Part shown: positions 19,858 to 29,127 of the stretch, one piece after another
How the letters are laid out: the number at the start of each line of letters is the position of its first letter
Numbering within the stretch: position 1 is the first letter of the stretch
Source: Oscillospiraceae bacterium
Lineage (GTDB): Bacteria; Bacillota; Clostridia; Oscillospirales; Ruminococcaceae
Assembly: GCA_029007035.1 (NCBI GenBank)
Contig: JAQXHC010000005.1
Location: 1 to 64,000, forward strand
DNA: 64,000 nt
Reading direction: 5' to 3'
Made by a program: the position numbers and the translations under genes
The notes under the pieces: model-generated
What the model was told of the DNA's origin: nothing
Databases searched by the model: none
The model's input: the letters and a program-made list of their open reading frames with translations, nothing else

Positions 19858-21717
19858 ATGGGAAAAATTATTGGTATTGACCTTGGTACTACAAACTCGT
19901 GCGTAGCAGTTATGGAGGGTGGCAACGCTGTTGTTATCCCCAATTCCGAAGGCGCAAGAACAACTCCGTCAGTTGTAGGCTTCACCAACAACGGCGAAAG
20001 ACTGGTAGGTCAGGTCGCTAAAAGACAGGCTATCACAAATCACGACAGAACAGTTTCATCAATAAAGAGACACATGGGTTCGGATTATAAGGTCGCAATC
20101 GACGGCAAGAACTATACTCCTCAGGAAATTTCGGCTATGATTCTTCAGAAGCTTAAAGCCGACGCTGAGGCTTACCTCGGCGAATCAGTTTCCGAAGCTG
20201 TTATCACTGTTCCCGCTTACTTCACAGACTCACAGAGACAGGCTACCAAGGACGCAGGTCAGATTGCCGGTCTTAATGTAAGAAGAATCATCAACGAGCC
20301 AACAGCCGCTGCACTCTCTTACGGCATCGACAAGGAAGAGGATCAGACAGTTATGGTTTACGACCTCGGCGGCGGTACATTCGATGTTTCTATCATCGAA
20401 ATGGGCGAGGATGTTCAGCAGGTTCTTGCAACAGCTGGTAACAACCGTCTCGGCGGCGATGACTTCGACCAGCGTATCATCGACTGGATGGTAGATGAGT
20501 TTAAAAAGGCTGAGGGTATCGACCTCTCAAACGACAAAATGGCTGCTCAGAGACTCAAGGATGCAGCTGAAAAGTCAAAGATCGAGCTTTCATCGACAAC
20601 AACTTCAAATATAAATATTCCGTTCATCACTGTTGACGCTTCCGGTGTTCCGAAGCACCTTGACCTCACACTTACTCAGGCTAAGTTCAACGAGCTTACC
20701 GCTGATCTGGTAGAGGCTACCATGAAGCCTGTCCGTCAGGCTCTCAGCGACAGCGGACTCAGCGCATCCGAGCTTGACAAGGTGCTCATGGTCGGCGGTT
20801 CTTCAAGAATCCCTGCCGTTCAGGAAGCTGTTAAGAAGTTCCTCGGCAAGGAACCTTTCAAGGGAATCAACCCCGATGAGTGCGTTGCTCTCGGTGCTGC
20901 ATATCAGGGCGGCGTTCTCGGCGGCGACGTTGAAAACGGTCTGCTTCTCCTTGATGTAACTCCGCTTTCACTCGGTATCGAAACAGCTGGCGGCGTCTGC
21001 ACAAGAATGATCGAGAGAAACACCACTATCCCGACCAAAAAATCGCAGGTATTCTCAACATATGCTGATAACCAGCCTGCCGTTGACATCAACGTTCTTC
21101 AAGGTGAGCGTGAATTCGCCCGCGACAACAAACAGCTCGGTACATTCCGTCTCGACGGTATTGCTCCCGCTCCGAGAGGAATTCCTCAGATCGAGGTAAC
21201 TTTCGATATCGACCAGAACGGTATCGTTCACGTATCGGCTAAGGATCTCGGCACAGGCAAGGAGCAGAATATCTCCATTACAGCTTCCACAAATATGTCC
21301 AAGGAGGACATCGACAAGGCTGTCAAGGAAGCTGAGCAGTATGCTGCTGAGGATAAGAAGCGCCGTGAGCAGGTCGACAATAAGAACGAAGCCGAGAACC
21401 TCGTATTCCAGTGCGAGAAGGCTCTTGCAGACTTCGGCGACAAGGTTTCGGCAGACGAGAAATCGGCTATCGAGTCCAAGTGTGCTGACCTCAAGGCTGC
21501 GATTTCTGCCGATAACAACGACGAGATCAAGACTAAAAAGGACGATCTCCAGAAAGCATTCTACGACCTTTCGGCAAAGATTTATCAGCAGTCTAATCCC
21601 AACGGCGACAGCATCGACCCGTCACAGTTCGCAAACATGGGCGGCGCTCAGCCGAACGGCGGAGACAGCAACGGCAAAGACGACGGAGTCGTTGACGCAG
21701 ACTTCACAGAGGTTTAA
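19858..21717 (+). CDS. dnaK: Chaperone protein DnaK (Hsp70)
   Basis: ATP-driven chaperone. 619 residues. ATPase domain with [17 protein letters not shown] near the start, [16 protein letters not shown] and [20 protein letters not shown]; substrate domain beginning around 375 with [20 protein letters not shown]; helical lid and a C-terminal tail ending [13 protein letters not shown], close to the usual EEVD-like acidic end. AGGAGGT ribosome binding site 7 nt before the ATG. Codon use is noticeably more biased than that of its neighbours, as expected for high expression. Confidence 0.98.
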   Translation: MGKIIGIDLGTTNSCVAVMEGGNAVVIPNSEGARTTPSVVGFTNNGERLVGQVAKRQAITNHDRTVSSIKRHMGSDYKVAIDGKNYTPQEISAMILQKLKADAEAYLGESVSEAVITVPAYFTDSQRQATKDAGQIAGLNVRRIINEPTAAALSYGIDKEEDQTVMVYDLGGGTFDVSIIEMGEDVQQVLATAGNNRLGGDDFDQRIIDWMVDEFKKAEGIDLSNDKMAAQRLKDAAEKSKIELSSTTTSNINIPFITVDASGVPKHLDLTLTQAKFNELTADLVEATMKPVRQALSDSGLSASELDKVLMVGGSSRIPAVQEAVKKFLGKEPFKGINPDECVALGAAYQGGVLGGDVENGLLLLDVTPLSLGIETAGGVCTRMIERNTTIPTKKSQVFSTYADNQPAVDINVLQGEREFARDNKQLGTFRLDGIAPAPRGIPQIEVTFDIDQNGIVHVSAKDLGTGKEQNISITASTNMSKEDIDKAVKEAEQYAAEDKKRREQVDNKNEAENLVFQCEKALADFGDKVSADEKSAIESKCADLKAAISADNNDEIKTKKDDLQKAFYDLSAKIYQQSNPNGDSIDPSQFANMGGAQPNGGDSNGKDDGVVDADFTEV

Positions 21718-21739
21718 TTAATCACAATAAAATATCATA

Positions 21740-21770
21740 TTTCAGGGCGGAAAATCCTTTCGCCCTGAAA
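21740..21770 (+). promoter_or_regulatory. Hairpin between dnaK and dnaJ
   Basis: Perfect 10-bp stem TTTCAGGGCG / CGCCCTGAAA with an 11-nt loop, not followed by a T-run. It may stabilise the dnaK 3' end or lower dnaJ expression relative to dnaK. Confidence 0.55.
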
Positions 21771-21846
21771 GTGTATTCCTATATAAGGAATTTTACCGGC
21801 ATCGCGGACAGGAATCGCTCAATGCCGCAGATTGGAGAAGAAACTT

Positions 21847-23010
21847 ATGGCTGATGAAAAAAGAGATTACTACGAAGTGCTCGGCTTGCAGAAGGGCGCA
21901 TCGGAGGACGAAATCAAAAAAGCATTCAAGAAAAAAGCAAGGGAGTTCCACCCCGATTTGCATCCCGATGATCCCACCTGTGAAGAGAAATTCAAGGAGG
22001 TCAACGAGGCTTACGGCGTACTATCCGACCCTCAGAAAAAACAGCGCTACGACCAGTTTGGTCACGCAGGGGTTGATCCGAATTACGGCGGCGGTGCAGG
22101 CGATATGGGCGGCTTCGGCGGTTTCGGCGATATGGGAGATATTCTTGAGGGTATCTTCGGAGGCGGATTCGGCTTCGGAGGCGGCAGCTCACGTTCCTCT
22201 GCAAATGCCCCAAAACGCGGCGCGGATATCAATGAATCGGTGGTTATCGACTTCATGGAAGCCTGCCGCGGCAAAAAACAGGAACTGAGAATCAACCGCA
22301 TGGCTCCATGCGATAACTGCCGCGGTACGGGCGCAGACGGCGGCACTTCCGCGGAAATCTGTCCCGACTGTCAGGGCAGAGGTACTGTTAAAGCAACTCA
22401 GCGTACGCCTTTCGGCATGATCTCATCCACCAAGCCCTGCACACACTGCGGCGGCAAGGGTAAAATCATCAAGAATCCCTGCAGCAAATGCCGCGGAGTC
22501 GGCAGAATCAGAACCGTTAAAACTGTGACCTTTGACATTCCCGAAGGCATCGCCGACGGACAGACTATGCGTCTTTCCGGTCAGGGTGACTGCGGTATTA
22601 ACGGAGGTCCGGCAGGCGATCTGCTTGTTACGATTTCAGTAAAGCCTCATAACCTTTTCACCCGTGAGGGCTACGATATTCACTGCGATATACCAATTAC
22701 TTACACTCAGGCGGTTCTCGGCGACAAGATTACCGTTCCGACTATCGACGGAAATGTTGAATACACAATCGGCGAGGGAACTCAGACCGGCACTGTTTTC
22801 AGACTGAAAGGAAAAGGCGTCAAGAAGCTCAACCGTGCTGACAGAGGAAATCAGTATGTCAGGGTTTACGTTGAAGTACCCAAGAATCTATCAAAGAAGC
22901 AGAAAGATCTGCTGAAATCTTTTGAAGCTTCACTTTCCGAAAAGAATTATGCAAAACGTCAGAGCTTTTTTGAAAAACTGAAAGAAACACTTTCATCGAA
23001 AAAAGACTGA
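21847..23010 (+). CDS. dnaJ: Chaperone protein DnaJ (Hsp40)
   Basis: Co-chaperone that delivers substrates to DnaK and stimulates its ATPase. 387 residues from the ATG at 21847 (TTGGAG upstream; an in-frame TTG at 21832 is part of that region). J domain 1-70 with YYEVLGLQKGASEDEIKKAF and the HPD motif (FHPDLHPDDP); Gly/Phe-rich linker about 75-125; four zinc repeats CDNCRGTG, CPDCQGRG, CTHCGGKG, CSKCRGVG; C-terminal beta-sandwich domains. Last gene of the operon. Confidence 0.97.
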   Translation: MADEKRDYYEVLGLQKGASEDEIKKAFKKKAREFHPDLHPDDPTCEEKFKEVNEAYGVLSDPQKKQRYDQFGHAGVDPNYGGGAGDMGGFGGFGDMGDILEGIFGGGFGFGGGSSRSSANAPKRGADINESVVIDFMEACRGKKQELRINRMAPCDNCRGTGADGGTSAEICPDCQGRGTVKATQRTPFGMISSTKPCTHCGGKGKIIKNPCSKCRGVGRIRTVKTVTFDIPEGIADGQTMRLSGQGDCGINGGPAGDLLVTISVKPHNLFTREGYDIHCDIPITYTQAVLGDKITVPTIDGNVEYTIGEGTQTGTVFRLKGKGVKKLNRADRGNQYVRVYVEVPKNLSKKQKDLLKSFEASLSEKNYAKRQSFFEKLKETLSSKKD

Positions 23011-23029
23011 CCTATGCAGAATAGACATA

Positions 23030-23076
23030 AAAGCACAGCCGGAGAAGACTTGATTCTTCTATGGCTGTGCTTTTCA
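23030..23076 (+). terminator. Rho-independent terminator after dnaJ
   Basis: AAGCACAGCC ... GGCTGTGCTTTT stem-loop with an inner GAAGA/TCTTC pairing and a T-rich tail, 20 nt after the dnaJ stop. Confidence 0.85.
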
Positions 23077-23211
23077 TTTCAGATGTAAGCATTAAATTTT
23101 CAGATTGATTATCCGGAATTTGGCGATGTCATGTTGACGATACAGGCGTATTTTCCGTATTTCTGTGTTATTTTTCCTTGAAACACGAAAAATCAATGAC
23201 AAAAAATTTGC

Positions 23212-23250
23212 AAAGCCGCTTTTGACACATACATCAAAAGCGGCTTTTAT
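23212..23250. terminator. Strong hairpin, probable terminator for the GH5 gene
   Basis: Perfect stem AAAGCCGCTTTTGA / TCAAAAGCGGCTTT with an 8-nt loop; on the minus strand it is followed by GCAAATTTTTT. It lies about 120 nt after the GH5 stop. The stretch 23077-23211 holds nothing recognised. Confidence 0.65.
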
Positions 23251-23339
23251 AGTACTTATTTCCCGCCTGATTTCCGGAGAGTAATATCTGCTGTTCCGGA
23301 GATCAGTTTCAGAGTAATCTGCATAATCCGCATAACCGT

Positions 23340-23368
23340 CAGACGGTCATTGTGCAGTGCTGCAACAA
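23340..23368. repeat. Family 3 REP-like half element
   Basis: The segment GACGGTCATTGTGCAGTGCT matches the right end of the element at 13966-14060 (GACGGTCATTGTACAGTACT) with two changes. It abuts the stop codon of the GH5 gene. No matching left end was seen, so it may be a remnant. Confidence 0.4.
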
Positions 23369-25276
23369 TTACTGCTTATATGATTCGGGAAGTGCCGAAA
23401 GAATTTTTGCAAGATATTTCTGGATAGATACAGCGTCGCTGCTGTTAACACCGTCGCCGCGGTTGAATACATCAGCAGCATTGATCTGCTCATCTGTGAA
23501 ACCGTTTCTGTCCGGATCGGACGAATAGCACATAATTGCTACAACATCGTTAACATTGATTTCGCCGCTGAGATCAGCATCGCCGTATTTTACGTCGGAT
23601 ACAGGTTCAGTAGTTGTATCAGGCTCTGTTGTCGGCTCGGTAGTTGTATCGGGTTCAGTTGTCGGTTCGGTAGTCGGCTCCTCGGGAACGATAACCGTGC
23701 CGTCGTCGTTGATATAGAACTTCTGGTCGAAAATAAGCGTAACCTTGTCGATCGAATAGCTTATATCCTTATCCTTATTTTCATTCGGGTCTGACCAGTC
23801 CCACCATTTAACGATGTTGAGATAGTCATACTCAAGCTCGTAGGTGGCTGTTACATTGCCGTCATCGTCGGTAAGCTCGCCGTCGATTGAAACGGTATGG
23901 GAGGTATCACCTGCATTGAGGAACCAGTTCTCGGCTGTATAGGAGCCTGTTGAATCTCCGTTCTGCTTTGCGGCAAATGCCACAGCTCCGCCAACTCCGT
24001 AAGCCTCGTCGGTACCCTTGTTTGATACAGAGCCCTCGATAACTACGGTTTTAAGGTTAACACCAAGCTCCTTATAGGGTTTGAGGTCGATGTTATAGCC
24101 GTCGTCAAGCACTTCCATAAGCTCGGGGGTATAAGAAACCTTATCCGTAAGCATAAGGCCCTCGGGAATTTCAATATCTCCTGTGGAGAGCTTGCTGTAG
24201 ACTGCCTCTACATTGGGGTCGAACCATGAGAGTGTCTTTCTGTCGAAGAACTGCATATCGCCGCAGTTTCCTGAATCCCAGAGGAATGCCGATATACCGT
24301 CGATATTGAGAGCTGCGGCAGCAACTGTATTGAGATATTCGGTTATATCAGTCTTGTCCTTGTAGTCGTTGGTGAGTACACCGTACTCTCCGACAATTAC
24401 CGGAACACCGTTGTCGACAAAGTACTGCTTAACTCTGTTGAAATCGTTATATACAGCCTGAACATCGCTGTCTGTGCCCCATGTATCGTAATATCCCCAT
24501 GAAGTGCCCTTTGTGGCAACGCACCACTGCGGAGGAGAATAATAATGGAGGTCAACGGCGAGCATATCATCGTCAGGAAGAACAAACTGACTATTACATG
24601 TATCGGTGAAGTCAGCGTTTTTACCTGCAAGCAGGAGGAGACGGTTTGCATTGTTTCCGCCTGTGCTTCTTACAATGTTTACGAAAGAAGCATTCAGTTC
24701 ATTGAGAACGCTGTAATCGAAGGTAACCTCGTTCATATCCTCGAATACAAGGTGGTTATCGTAGTCCTTGAAATAGTTGGCTATCTCTTTCCACATTGTG
24801 ACGAACTGCGTTTTAGCGCCGAGACCCTGATTAAGCCACAGCGAGCCGCCGCTTTCCCAGTCCCAGTGCATATTGATGATTACATAGAGGTCGTTGGCAT
24901 AACAGTAATCAATAACCTCCTTGATACGCGCGAGGTAAGCGTCATCAATGTCGTAATTTGTACTGTCGGTGTTTTCGTACCATGTAATCGGGATACGGAC
25001 GGACTTGAAGCCCGCGCTCTTGATACCGTCGATCATTGCCTGAGTTGTTTTCGGATTGCCCCAGCCTGTTTCGTTATCGTCGGTATAGCTGCTGGTATTC
25101 CAGCAATCGAAAGTATTGCCGAGGTTCCAGCCCATGCCCATGTCGTTAACAAGAGCAATCGCAGCGTTGTCTGATTCCGCAGCGACAGTGCCTAAACTGC
25201 CGAGAGAGCCTGCACAGACAACAGAGAGAACTGCTGCTGCAGAGCAAGCAGACAGTATCTTGTTGATTTTGTTCAT
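23369..25276 (-). CDS. Secreted GH5 endoglucanase with C-terminal module and type I dockerin
   Basis: Cellulosomal beta-glucanase, 635 residues from the ATG at 25276 (AAAGGAG 10 nt upstream). Signal peptide about 1-35. GH5 domain about 40-370: start GMGWNLGNTFD, acid/base Glu in FEDMNEV (about E183), nucleophile Glu in IVGEYGV (about E297). A beta-rich module at about 390-530 with WFLNAGDTSHTVSIDG and IVKWWDWSDPNE is probably carbohydrate binding. A Thr/Pro linker of TTEP repeats follows, then a dockerin (about 565-632) with two Ca-binding loops, GDADLSGEINVNDV and AADVFNRGDGVNSSDAV. The dockerin should dock it to a scaffoldin cohesin. Monocistronic with its own promoter. Confidence 0.93.
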   Translation of the reverse strand: MNKINKILSACSAAAVLSVVCAGSLGSLGTVAAESDNAAIALVNDMGMGWNLGNTFDCWNTSSYTDDNETGWGNPKTTQAMIDGIKSAGFKSVRIPITWYENTDSTNYDIDDAYLARIKEVIDYCYANDLYVIINMHWDWESGGSLWLNQGLGAKTQFVTMWKEIANYFKDYDNHLVFEDMNEVTFDYSVLNELNASFVNIVRSTGGNNANRLLLLAGKNADFTDTCNSQFVLPDDDMLAVDLHYYSPPQWCVATKGTSWGYYDTWGTDSDVQAVYNDFNRVKQYFVDNGVPVIVGEYGVLTNDYKDKTDITEYLNTVAAAALNIDGISAFLWDSGNCGDMQFFDRKTLSWFDPNVEAVYSKLSTGDIEIPEGLMLTDKVSYTPELMEVLDDGYNIDLKPYKELGVNLKTVVIEGSVSNKGTDEAYGVGGAVAFAAKQNGDSTGSYTAENWFLNAGDTSHTVSIDGELTDDDGNVTATYELEYDYLNIVKWWDWSDPNENKDKDISYSIDKVTLIFDQKFYINDDGTVIVPEEPTTEPTTEPDTTTEPTTEPDTTTEPVSDVKYGDADLSGEINVNDVVAIMCYSSDPDRNGFTDEQINAADVFNRGDGVNSSDAVSIQKYLAKILSALPESYKQ

Positions 25277-25314
25277 TTGAATCAAACTCCTTTGAAAAAT
25301 TTACTTGTAATTTA

Positions 25315-25343
25315 AATTTATCACAAATCCTGTAAATTGTCAA
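25315..25343 (-). promoter_or_regulatory. Sigma-A promoter for the GH5 gene
   Basis: Minus-strand TTGACA (25343-25338), 17-nt spacer, TAAATT (25320-25315). Leader of about 30 nt. Confidence 0.65.
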
Positions 25344-25444
25344 TGGATTTCAGGATTTTCATACAAAAGGTAATCCGATTTGTTTGTTATCACAATATAT
25401 CCGTGATTTTTTCGTACACTTTGACAATCCGTCTGCCTATAAAG

Positions 25445-25480
25445 TGAAAGCGACCCGTACAGAACGAGTCGCTTTCGATT
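25445..25480 (-). terminator. Hairpin after the GH11 multidomain gene
   Basis: GAAAGCGACTCG / CGGGTCGCTTTC stem on the minus strand, about 25 nt after the stop codon, with a modest T-rich tail. The stretch 25344-25444 shows nothing else. Confidence 0.6.
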
Positions 25481-25504
25481 TATAGGGAAATTACTATGAA
25501 GAAA

Positions 25505-28500
25505 TCAATTGCATTTGGTGTGAACCTGACCGCCTGCGAGAGTTTTGCCGTTTACAGCATACATCTCAGAGATGGTAACAATCTGCCAGCCCTGTGATTT
25601 GAGATAAGGACAAAGATATTCCATAGCCTCAGCAGTTGCATTGTAGGTTTCGTGGCAGAGTACGATAGAATTATCAAGTGAACCGTTATTCATTGCGTTG
25701 GTGATTGTGCTGATAATCTGATCCTTTGAAGCTCCGTTCCAGTCCTGAGTGTCGATAGCGCAGGAAATGAGCGGAACATCGCTGAGTGTAGACTGAACTG
25801 TGCTGTTGGAAGCAAGATAGGGCAGTCTCATGAGCTTAGACGGCTCAACACCGATAATAGCTTTCAGCTTGGAAGCGCAAGTATCGTATTCGCTGCGGAT
25901 TTCAGAAGCCGAAATATTCGTGAGATTCGGATGAGAATTTGTGTGGTTTGCAATCTCCATGCCCATATCAAATGCAGTCTTTACTTCTGCCTGATTGTTG
26001 CCGATCCAGTTACCTACATAGAAGAATGTAGCGTGGAATCCCGAATCGTTAAGAGCATTGAGGATTCTCATAGACGACGATGTGGGAGAAGTTCCTACTG
26101 CACCATCGTCAAACGAGATTGCAACCATAGGCTTTGACGGATCGATCCAGGAAATGTCAACCTCGCCTGTAGCAGGATTATTGTTGTTATTTCCGTTATC
26201 GCCGTTATTTCCGCTATTGCCGCTATTGCTTGATCCGCCTGTTTTGAATATGTTGCGGATGAAGTTGTACATCTGCGGAACGATACAGCTGTCGTCGTGA
26301 CCGCCGCCCTGGATTTCCTGCCAGATGTGATCCTGACCGTTAGTTGTAAGGATTTCGTGATACTGCTTCGGGAAAGTGCCGACTACGCTGTCATTTGTAC
26401 CGCCGGTAATCAGGAACAGATAGGGATTATAAGCGGAATCCTTGATTCTGAATTCGCTTTCCTGCATATTGCCGGGGTGTGTCATGAAGCTGTCCTGTGC
26501 GGGAGTAACACCCGGTGCCGGACAAGCTGCACCGATAAATCCGAACACATCGGGGCGTGAGATACCAATGTAAAGGGACTCTCTGCCGCCCATGGAGAAG
26601 CCGGTAATTGCTGTATTCTCTCTGCCGGTCTTGACTGAGAAGTTCTGCTCCATATAGGGCATAAGGTCCTCAGTCAGATCATAGAGGAAATTGTCATAAC
26701 CTGTTGTGGTTTCAACAGTAAATGAACCCATTGCAGGCTGTTCCTGAGTCTTGCTGGTGAACATCGAAGTGCAGACAATGATCATTTTTTCTGCTTCGCC
26801 GCTCTGCATGAGGTTTCCGCCGATATTCTTCATGGTGTTCACAAGGTCATTGTGACTGCCGAAGATACCGTGCTGAACATATACAACGGGATACTTCTCG
26901 TTCTCGTTGTAGCCGGGAGGAAGAATGACATTTGCCTTCTTGTTCCGGTTTGCGTTTGTTGAGAAATAAGTGATTTCCTTTACAGTGCAGGCATTGGAAT
27001 CTGCTGTTGCACTGGAGGGAACGTTTGATGTCAAATTGGCACGAACATTCTCCATGTATTCAGATGTACTTATTGTACCGGTATTGCCGTTGTCGCCGTT
27101 GTCACCCGAACCGCTGAACAAAGCCTTTCTGAGAAGAACAACGTCTATGCTGTTGAGAACACCGTCGGCGTTCATATCTGAAGACTCATAATTCGGAGAA
27201 GCCTTTCTTCCGATAATGTAATTCTGAAGTTCTTTAAGGTCAGCTGCATCAACTGTTCCATCAGCATTAACATCGCCGAGCTTAGCCTTTTTATCAGCCT
27301 CGCCTACGCAATCCTCAACACCGCCGATAGCCTCGTCGATATAGAAATTTGTAGTGGAATCAATTGTCTCAACATAGAGAATGAGGTTTGAAGCTCCCGA
27401 AGGGATAGTGAAGCTCGGATTGGAGAGCTGTACCCATTCACCCTTAGCTCCTGTGTTTTCGGCAACTGTGAGGTACTGATCCTCGCCGTCGATAGTACAC
27501 TGGAGAGTGAGCTTGAAATCCTCGGAGGCTGTTGCGTTCTGCATAGCCATAACGCTGAAGCCGTATTTGCTTCCGGGTTTAAAAACTGATGTGCTGAGCG
27601 AGCGTGCAACGCCGTTCCATGTATCGGTGCGTCCAGTAACGCTCATCATCTTCGAGCCGTCGTAGGCATTTCCGCCTGTTACGGAAACTGTTGCGTCACC
27701 GCGTCCCGACCAGCTGTCTTCGCCGTCCTCGTATGTCGAGTGGAAATAGTACCCGTTAACATCGGGTTCAACAGGCGTAGGAGGTTCAACGACTCCGCCG
27801 TCTCCGTCACCCTCGCCGATAACGAGACCGTTTTTATTAACACTGGCGCTGCCGTTTGACTGGTAGCCCTCGATGTTAAGTGCAACCTCATACATAGTTC
27901 CGCTCATGTCGAGACCGGCTGCTGCCCATGCATCGAAATGCTTGGATATGCTTATTCTTCCCTCAATATGGGTTTTGGCGTTGTTTACGGCAGGATTATC
28001 CTGACGAACACTCCAATACTGATAGAAAGTCTCTATGCCGTGGATTGACGGCTTATTTACTCTTTCGGTACGGTAAATGTCGTATTTGTGGCCATTAGCT
28101 TCGACAGTACCGAGAGAATTTGTAGCTCCGGGTGGTCTCCATGAGCCCCAGGCTTCTACGATGTAGTATTCGACGGTCGGGTTTTCGGTCCAGCCATAGA
28201 TACACATATAGGAGTTGCCTCTTGGCTCATAATCTACGTCATAATCAACGTACATTCCGTTGTAGTCGCCGTACTTCTTTGTGCTGCCAAGCTTCTTGCC
28301 GGTACGGAAAAGACAGTTTTCGATTCCGCTCCAGCTGCAGGTGAATGCGCCGTTGCTTCCCACATCCATGGTGGCTGTGCCCTGATAATTCTGATTCCAG
28401 AGCTCATAATCGTAGCCGTCCTTAGTGCCCATCTGCTGCTGGTCGGCGGCATGAGCAACGGGGATCGCAGGTGCACTCATTGCAAATACAAGTCCTGTCA

Positions 28501-28540
28501 GCAGTCCGCAGACGAACTTTTTGATTACACCTTTCTTCAT
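25505..28540 (-). CDS. Secreted multidomain xylanase/esterase: GH11-CBM22-dockerin-CE1-CE4
   Basis: Cellulosomal enzyme for substituted xylan, 1011 residues. Signal peptide about 1-32. GH11 xylanase about 33-240: nucleophile Glu in TVEYYIVEAWGS (about E124), acid/base Glu in NIEGYQSNGSASV (about E224). CBM22-like module about 262-408. Dockerin about 420-475 with GDVNADGTVDAADLKELQNY and SDMNADGVLNSIDVVLLRKA, placed internally. CE1 esterase about 500-765, catalytic Ser in TGFSMGGRE. Asn/Gly linker. CE4 deacetylase about 795-1005 with SFDDG, NHTNSH and LCHET metal/catalytic motifs. One protein could cut the backbone and remove feruloyl and acetyl groups. The start ATG at 28540 has only a weak GAGG site. 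Confidence 0.93.
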   Translation of the reverse strand: MKKGVIKKFVCGLLTGLVFAMSAPAIPVAHAADQQQMGTKDGYDYELWNQNYQGTATMDVGSNGAFTCSWSGIENCLFRTGKKLGSTKKYGDYNGMYVDYDVDYEPRGNSYMCIYGWTENPTVEYYIVEAWGSWRPPGATNSLGTVEANGHKYDIYRTERVNKPSIHGIETFYQYWSVRQDNPAVNNAKTHIEGRISISKHFDAWAAAGLDMSGTMYEVALNIEGYQSNGSASVNKNGLVIGEGDGDGGVVEPPTPVEPDVNGYYFHSTYEDGEDSWSGRGDATVSVTGGNAYDGSKMMSVTGRTDTWNGVARSLSTSVFKPGSKYGFSVMAMQNATASEDFKLTLQCTIDGEDQYLTVAENTGAKGEWVQLSNPSFTIPSGASNLILYVETIDSTTNFYIDEAIGGVEDCVGEADKKAKLGDVNADGTVDAADLKELQNYIIGRKASPNYESSDMNADGVLNSIDVVLLRKALFSGSGDNGDNGNTGTISTSEYMENVRANLTSNVPSSATADSNACTVKEITYFSTNANRNKKANVILPPGYNENEKYPVVYVQHGIFGSHNDLVNTMKNIGGNLMQSGEAEKMIIVCTSMFTSKTQEQPAMGSFTVETTTGYDNFLYDLTEDLMPYMEQNFSVKTGRENTAITGFSMGGRESLYIGISRPDVFGFIGAACPAPGVTPAQDSFMTHPGNMQESEFRIKDSAYNPYLFLITGGTNDSVVGTFPKQYHEILTTNGQDHIWQEIQGGGHDDSCIVPQMYNFIRNIFKTGGSSNSGNSGNNGDNGNNNNNPATGEVDISWIDPSKPMVAISFDDGAVGTSPTSSSMRILNALNDSGFHATFFYVGNWIGNNQAEVKTAFDMGMEIANHTNSHPNLTNISASEIRSEYDTCASKLKAIIGVEPSKLMRLPYLASNSTVQSTLSDVPLISCAIDTQDWNGASKDQIISTITNAMNNGSLDNSIVLCHETYNATAEAMEYLCPYLKSQGWQIVTISEMYAVNGKTLAGGQVHTKCN

Positions 28541-28624
28541 GTGAATCAAACCTCGCTTTCATTTTATTAAGATTTGCGGTCATAGAATTTCGTTACAGAT
28601 GACCGACACTTATCTTTGTATAAA

Positions 28625-28657
28625 ATTATATCACAGGTTTATTGAAGTTTTATTGAA
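28625..28657 (-). promoter_or_regulatory. Promoter of the GH11 multidomain gene with 11-bp direct repeats
   Basis: Minus strand: two TTCAAT hexamers at 28657-28652 and 28646-28641 (11-bp period), then TGTGATATAAT with -10 TATAAT at 28630-28625 and an extended TG. No TTGACA -35 is present, so an activator at the direct repeats is likely. The same arrangement faces the other way at 28832-28864. Confidence 0.6.
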
Positions 28658-28831
28658 TTATTTCTGAATTGTTAAGAAAATATGCACAAAGTTTTATATA
28701 AAATTTTGGCAATAAAGTGCAAAATAAATGATTTCAACGGCGCAAAACGTCGTCAGAACAGGCTTTTCCCATGCAGAGCTTTATAAAAGCATGGTCAAAA
28801 ATCTTTTAATAATTTAATTGTTTGTATAGAT

Positions 28832-28864
28832 TTCAATGAAACTTCAATAAATATGTGATATAAT
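28832..28864 (+). promoter_or_regulatory. Divergent twin promoter with the same 11-bp direct repeats
   Basis: TTCAAT at 28832-28837 and 28843-28848, then TGTGATATAAT with TATAAT at 28859-28864. Nearly identical to the xylanase promoter over about 35 bp. It points at a stretch with no protein gene before a strong terminator. Confidence 0.6.
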
Positions 28865-28870
28865 AAAAAA

Positions 28871-29011
28871 TGTAATGAAACTGCGGACGCATATCTGCAC
28901 AATAATGCGAAAGCAGGGGTAATAGAAATTCCTTTATTCCCTCGTTATGTTAATGGACCAATGGATAAAAATTTAAGGGCAGCTCCGGAAAGCTGTCCTT
29001 AAATTTTTTTG
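28871..29011 (+). ncRNA. Candidate small RNA, about 140 nt
   Basis: Bounded by the promoter at 28832-28864 and a strong Rho-independent terminator at 28969-29011. No start codon with a ribosome binding site and useful reading frame is seen inside. Internal hairpins are possible: CGCAT/ATGCG near 28888-28910 and AGGGGTAA/TTATTCCCT near 28915-28942. The family is not recognised. Sharing a promoter design with the xylanase gene suggests co-regulation. Confidence 0.4.
28969..29011 (+). terminator. Rho-independent terminator of the candidate small RNA
   Basis: 16-bp stem AAATTTAAGGGCAGCT / AGCTGTCCTTAAATTT with a 6-nt loop and one G-T pair, followed by TTTT. Confidence 0.85.
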
Positions 29012-29054
29012 TTTGCGGTCATAGCTCCGGAACATAAAAACATTCCCGGAAGTA

Positions 29055-29083
29055 TTGACTTTTGCGCCGGATATTGTTATAAT
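29055..29083 (+). promoter_or_regulatory. Sigma-A promoter for the TIM-barrel gene
   Basis: TTGACT (29055-29060), 17-nt spacer, TATAAT (29078-29083). It shows that translation must begin downstream of about 29090, which supports the GTG at 29128. Confidence 0.75.
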
Positions 29084-29127
29084 AAATGTATAAGCAAACT
29101 CTTATGATACAGCAGGAGGTGAGGTCA

